A stretch of DNA of 5,516 nt from an uncultured Erysipelotrichaceae bacterium. GTDB taxonomy: Bacteria; Bacillota_I; Bacilli_A; Erysipelotrichales; Erysipelotrichaceae. A model generated the notes under the pieces. It saw nothing but the letters and a program-made list of their open reading frames with translations, was not told where the DNA came from and ran no database searches. The stretch covers positions 1 to 5,516 of the forward strand of contig CAJKOS010000127.1 in the NCBI GenBank assembly GCA_905201565.1. Reading direction: 5' to 3'. A program made the translations under genes and the position numbers. This document shows, piece by piece, positions 5,410 through 5,516 of this stretch. Position 1 is the first letter of the stretch, and each line of letters begins with the position of its first letter.

Positions 5410-5516
5410 CTATTGTTTGTTTCTCCAGTTGTTGCTGAAGGTGTGCTGTTGTGTTTCTGCTATACCTCTATGACCATGTATTTCAATGGTGTTGAGGGCA
5501 TTGTCCAGTTTTGTGA
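5410..5516 (-). CDS. possible 3' end of a convergent gene, product unknown
   Basis: On the minus strand a frame is open from the window edge to TAG at 5412-5410, giving a polar 34-residue tail that includes KLDNALNTIEIHGHRG and ends SNNWRNKQ. The main support is context: the stop lies 15 bases from a hairpin that also works on this strand, the usual layout of convergent genes sharing a terminator. I do not recognise a family from so short a tail. A plus-strand frame across the same bases is also open, with an unusually hydrophobic, Cys-rich product, as expected of an antisense shadow. The coding call is tentative. Confidence 0.4.
   Translation of the reverse strand, partial: TKLDNALNTIEIHGHRGIAETQQHTFSNNWRNKQ

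Noticed and set aside
1..5516. CRISPR arrays, tRNA or rRNA genes, insertion sequence ends
   Set aside because: No regularly spaced repeats, no cloverleaf or rRNA signatures, and no paired terminal repeats with a transposase were seen in the window.

Overview
The window looks like a chromosomal segment from a low-to-moderate GC Gram-positive anaerobe of the Bacillota. The domain style of the secreted proteins suggests Erysipelotrichia or a related gut lineage, but that placement is an inference with no marker gene behind it. Supporting signs are strong GGAG-type ribosome binding sites, tight gene overlaps, U-tailed intrinsic terminators, and secreted wall-active proteins with GH73 and PASTA domains.

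Layout. (1) Positions 2-55 hold the 3' end of an upstream gene, possibly dxr, which overlaps (2) rseP at 49-1104, an intramembrane site-2 zinc metalloprotease. This operon ends at a strong hairpin terminator at 1118-1152. (3) Positions 1105-1645 carry no convincing gene. The stretch holds several short perfect inverted repeats, a recurring TGTGAAA/TTTCACA word, a consensus extended -10 fused to the terminator tail, and a hairpin just upstream of the next ribosome binding site. (4) Positions 1646-4264 encode a large secreted GH73 N-acetylglucosaminidase with an N-terminal wall-associated module, a central catalytic domain, an SH3-like module and beta-rich C-terminal modules. (5) Eleven bases after its stop, 4276-5358 encodes a small exported protein with three PASTA repeats, a Ser/Asn/Gly linker and a short C-terminal domain with two cysteines. 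It has no kinase domain. (6) A 13-bp hairpin at 5365-5394 closes this operon and probably also serves a convergent gene whose last 34 codons read on the minus strand (5410-5516).

How the genes work together. Genes 4 and 5 look like a two-gene cell-wall operon: an enzyme that cuts the peptidoglycan glycan chain, and a kinase-less PASTA protein likely to bind peptidoglycan or muropeptides. PASTA domains of the kinase StkP are known to work with the GH73 glucosaminidase LytB in pneumococcal cell separation. A dedicated PASTA protein co-transcribed with a glucosaminidase is therefore the most interesting arrangement here, and it may act as a targeting, adaptor or regulatory subunit. The upstream rseP operon is housekeeping (isoprenoid precursor synthesis and membrane proteolysis) and is separated from the wall operon by a terminator.
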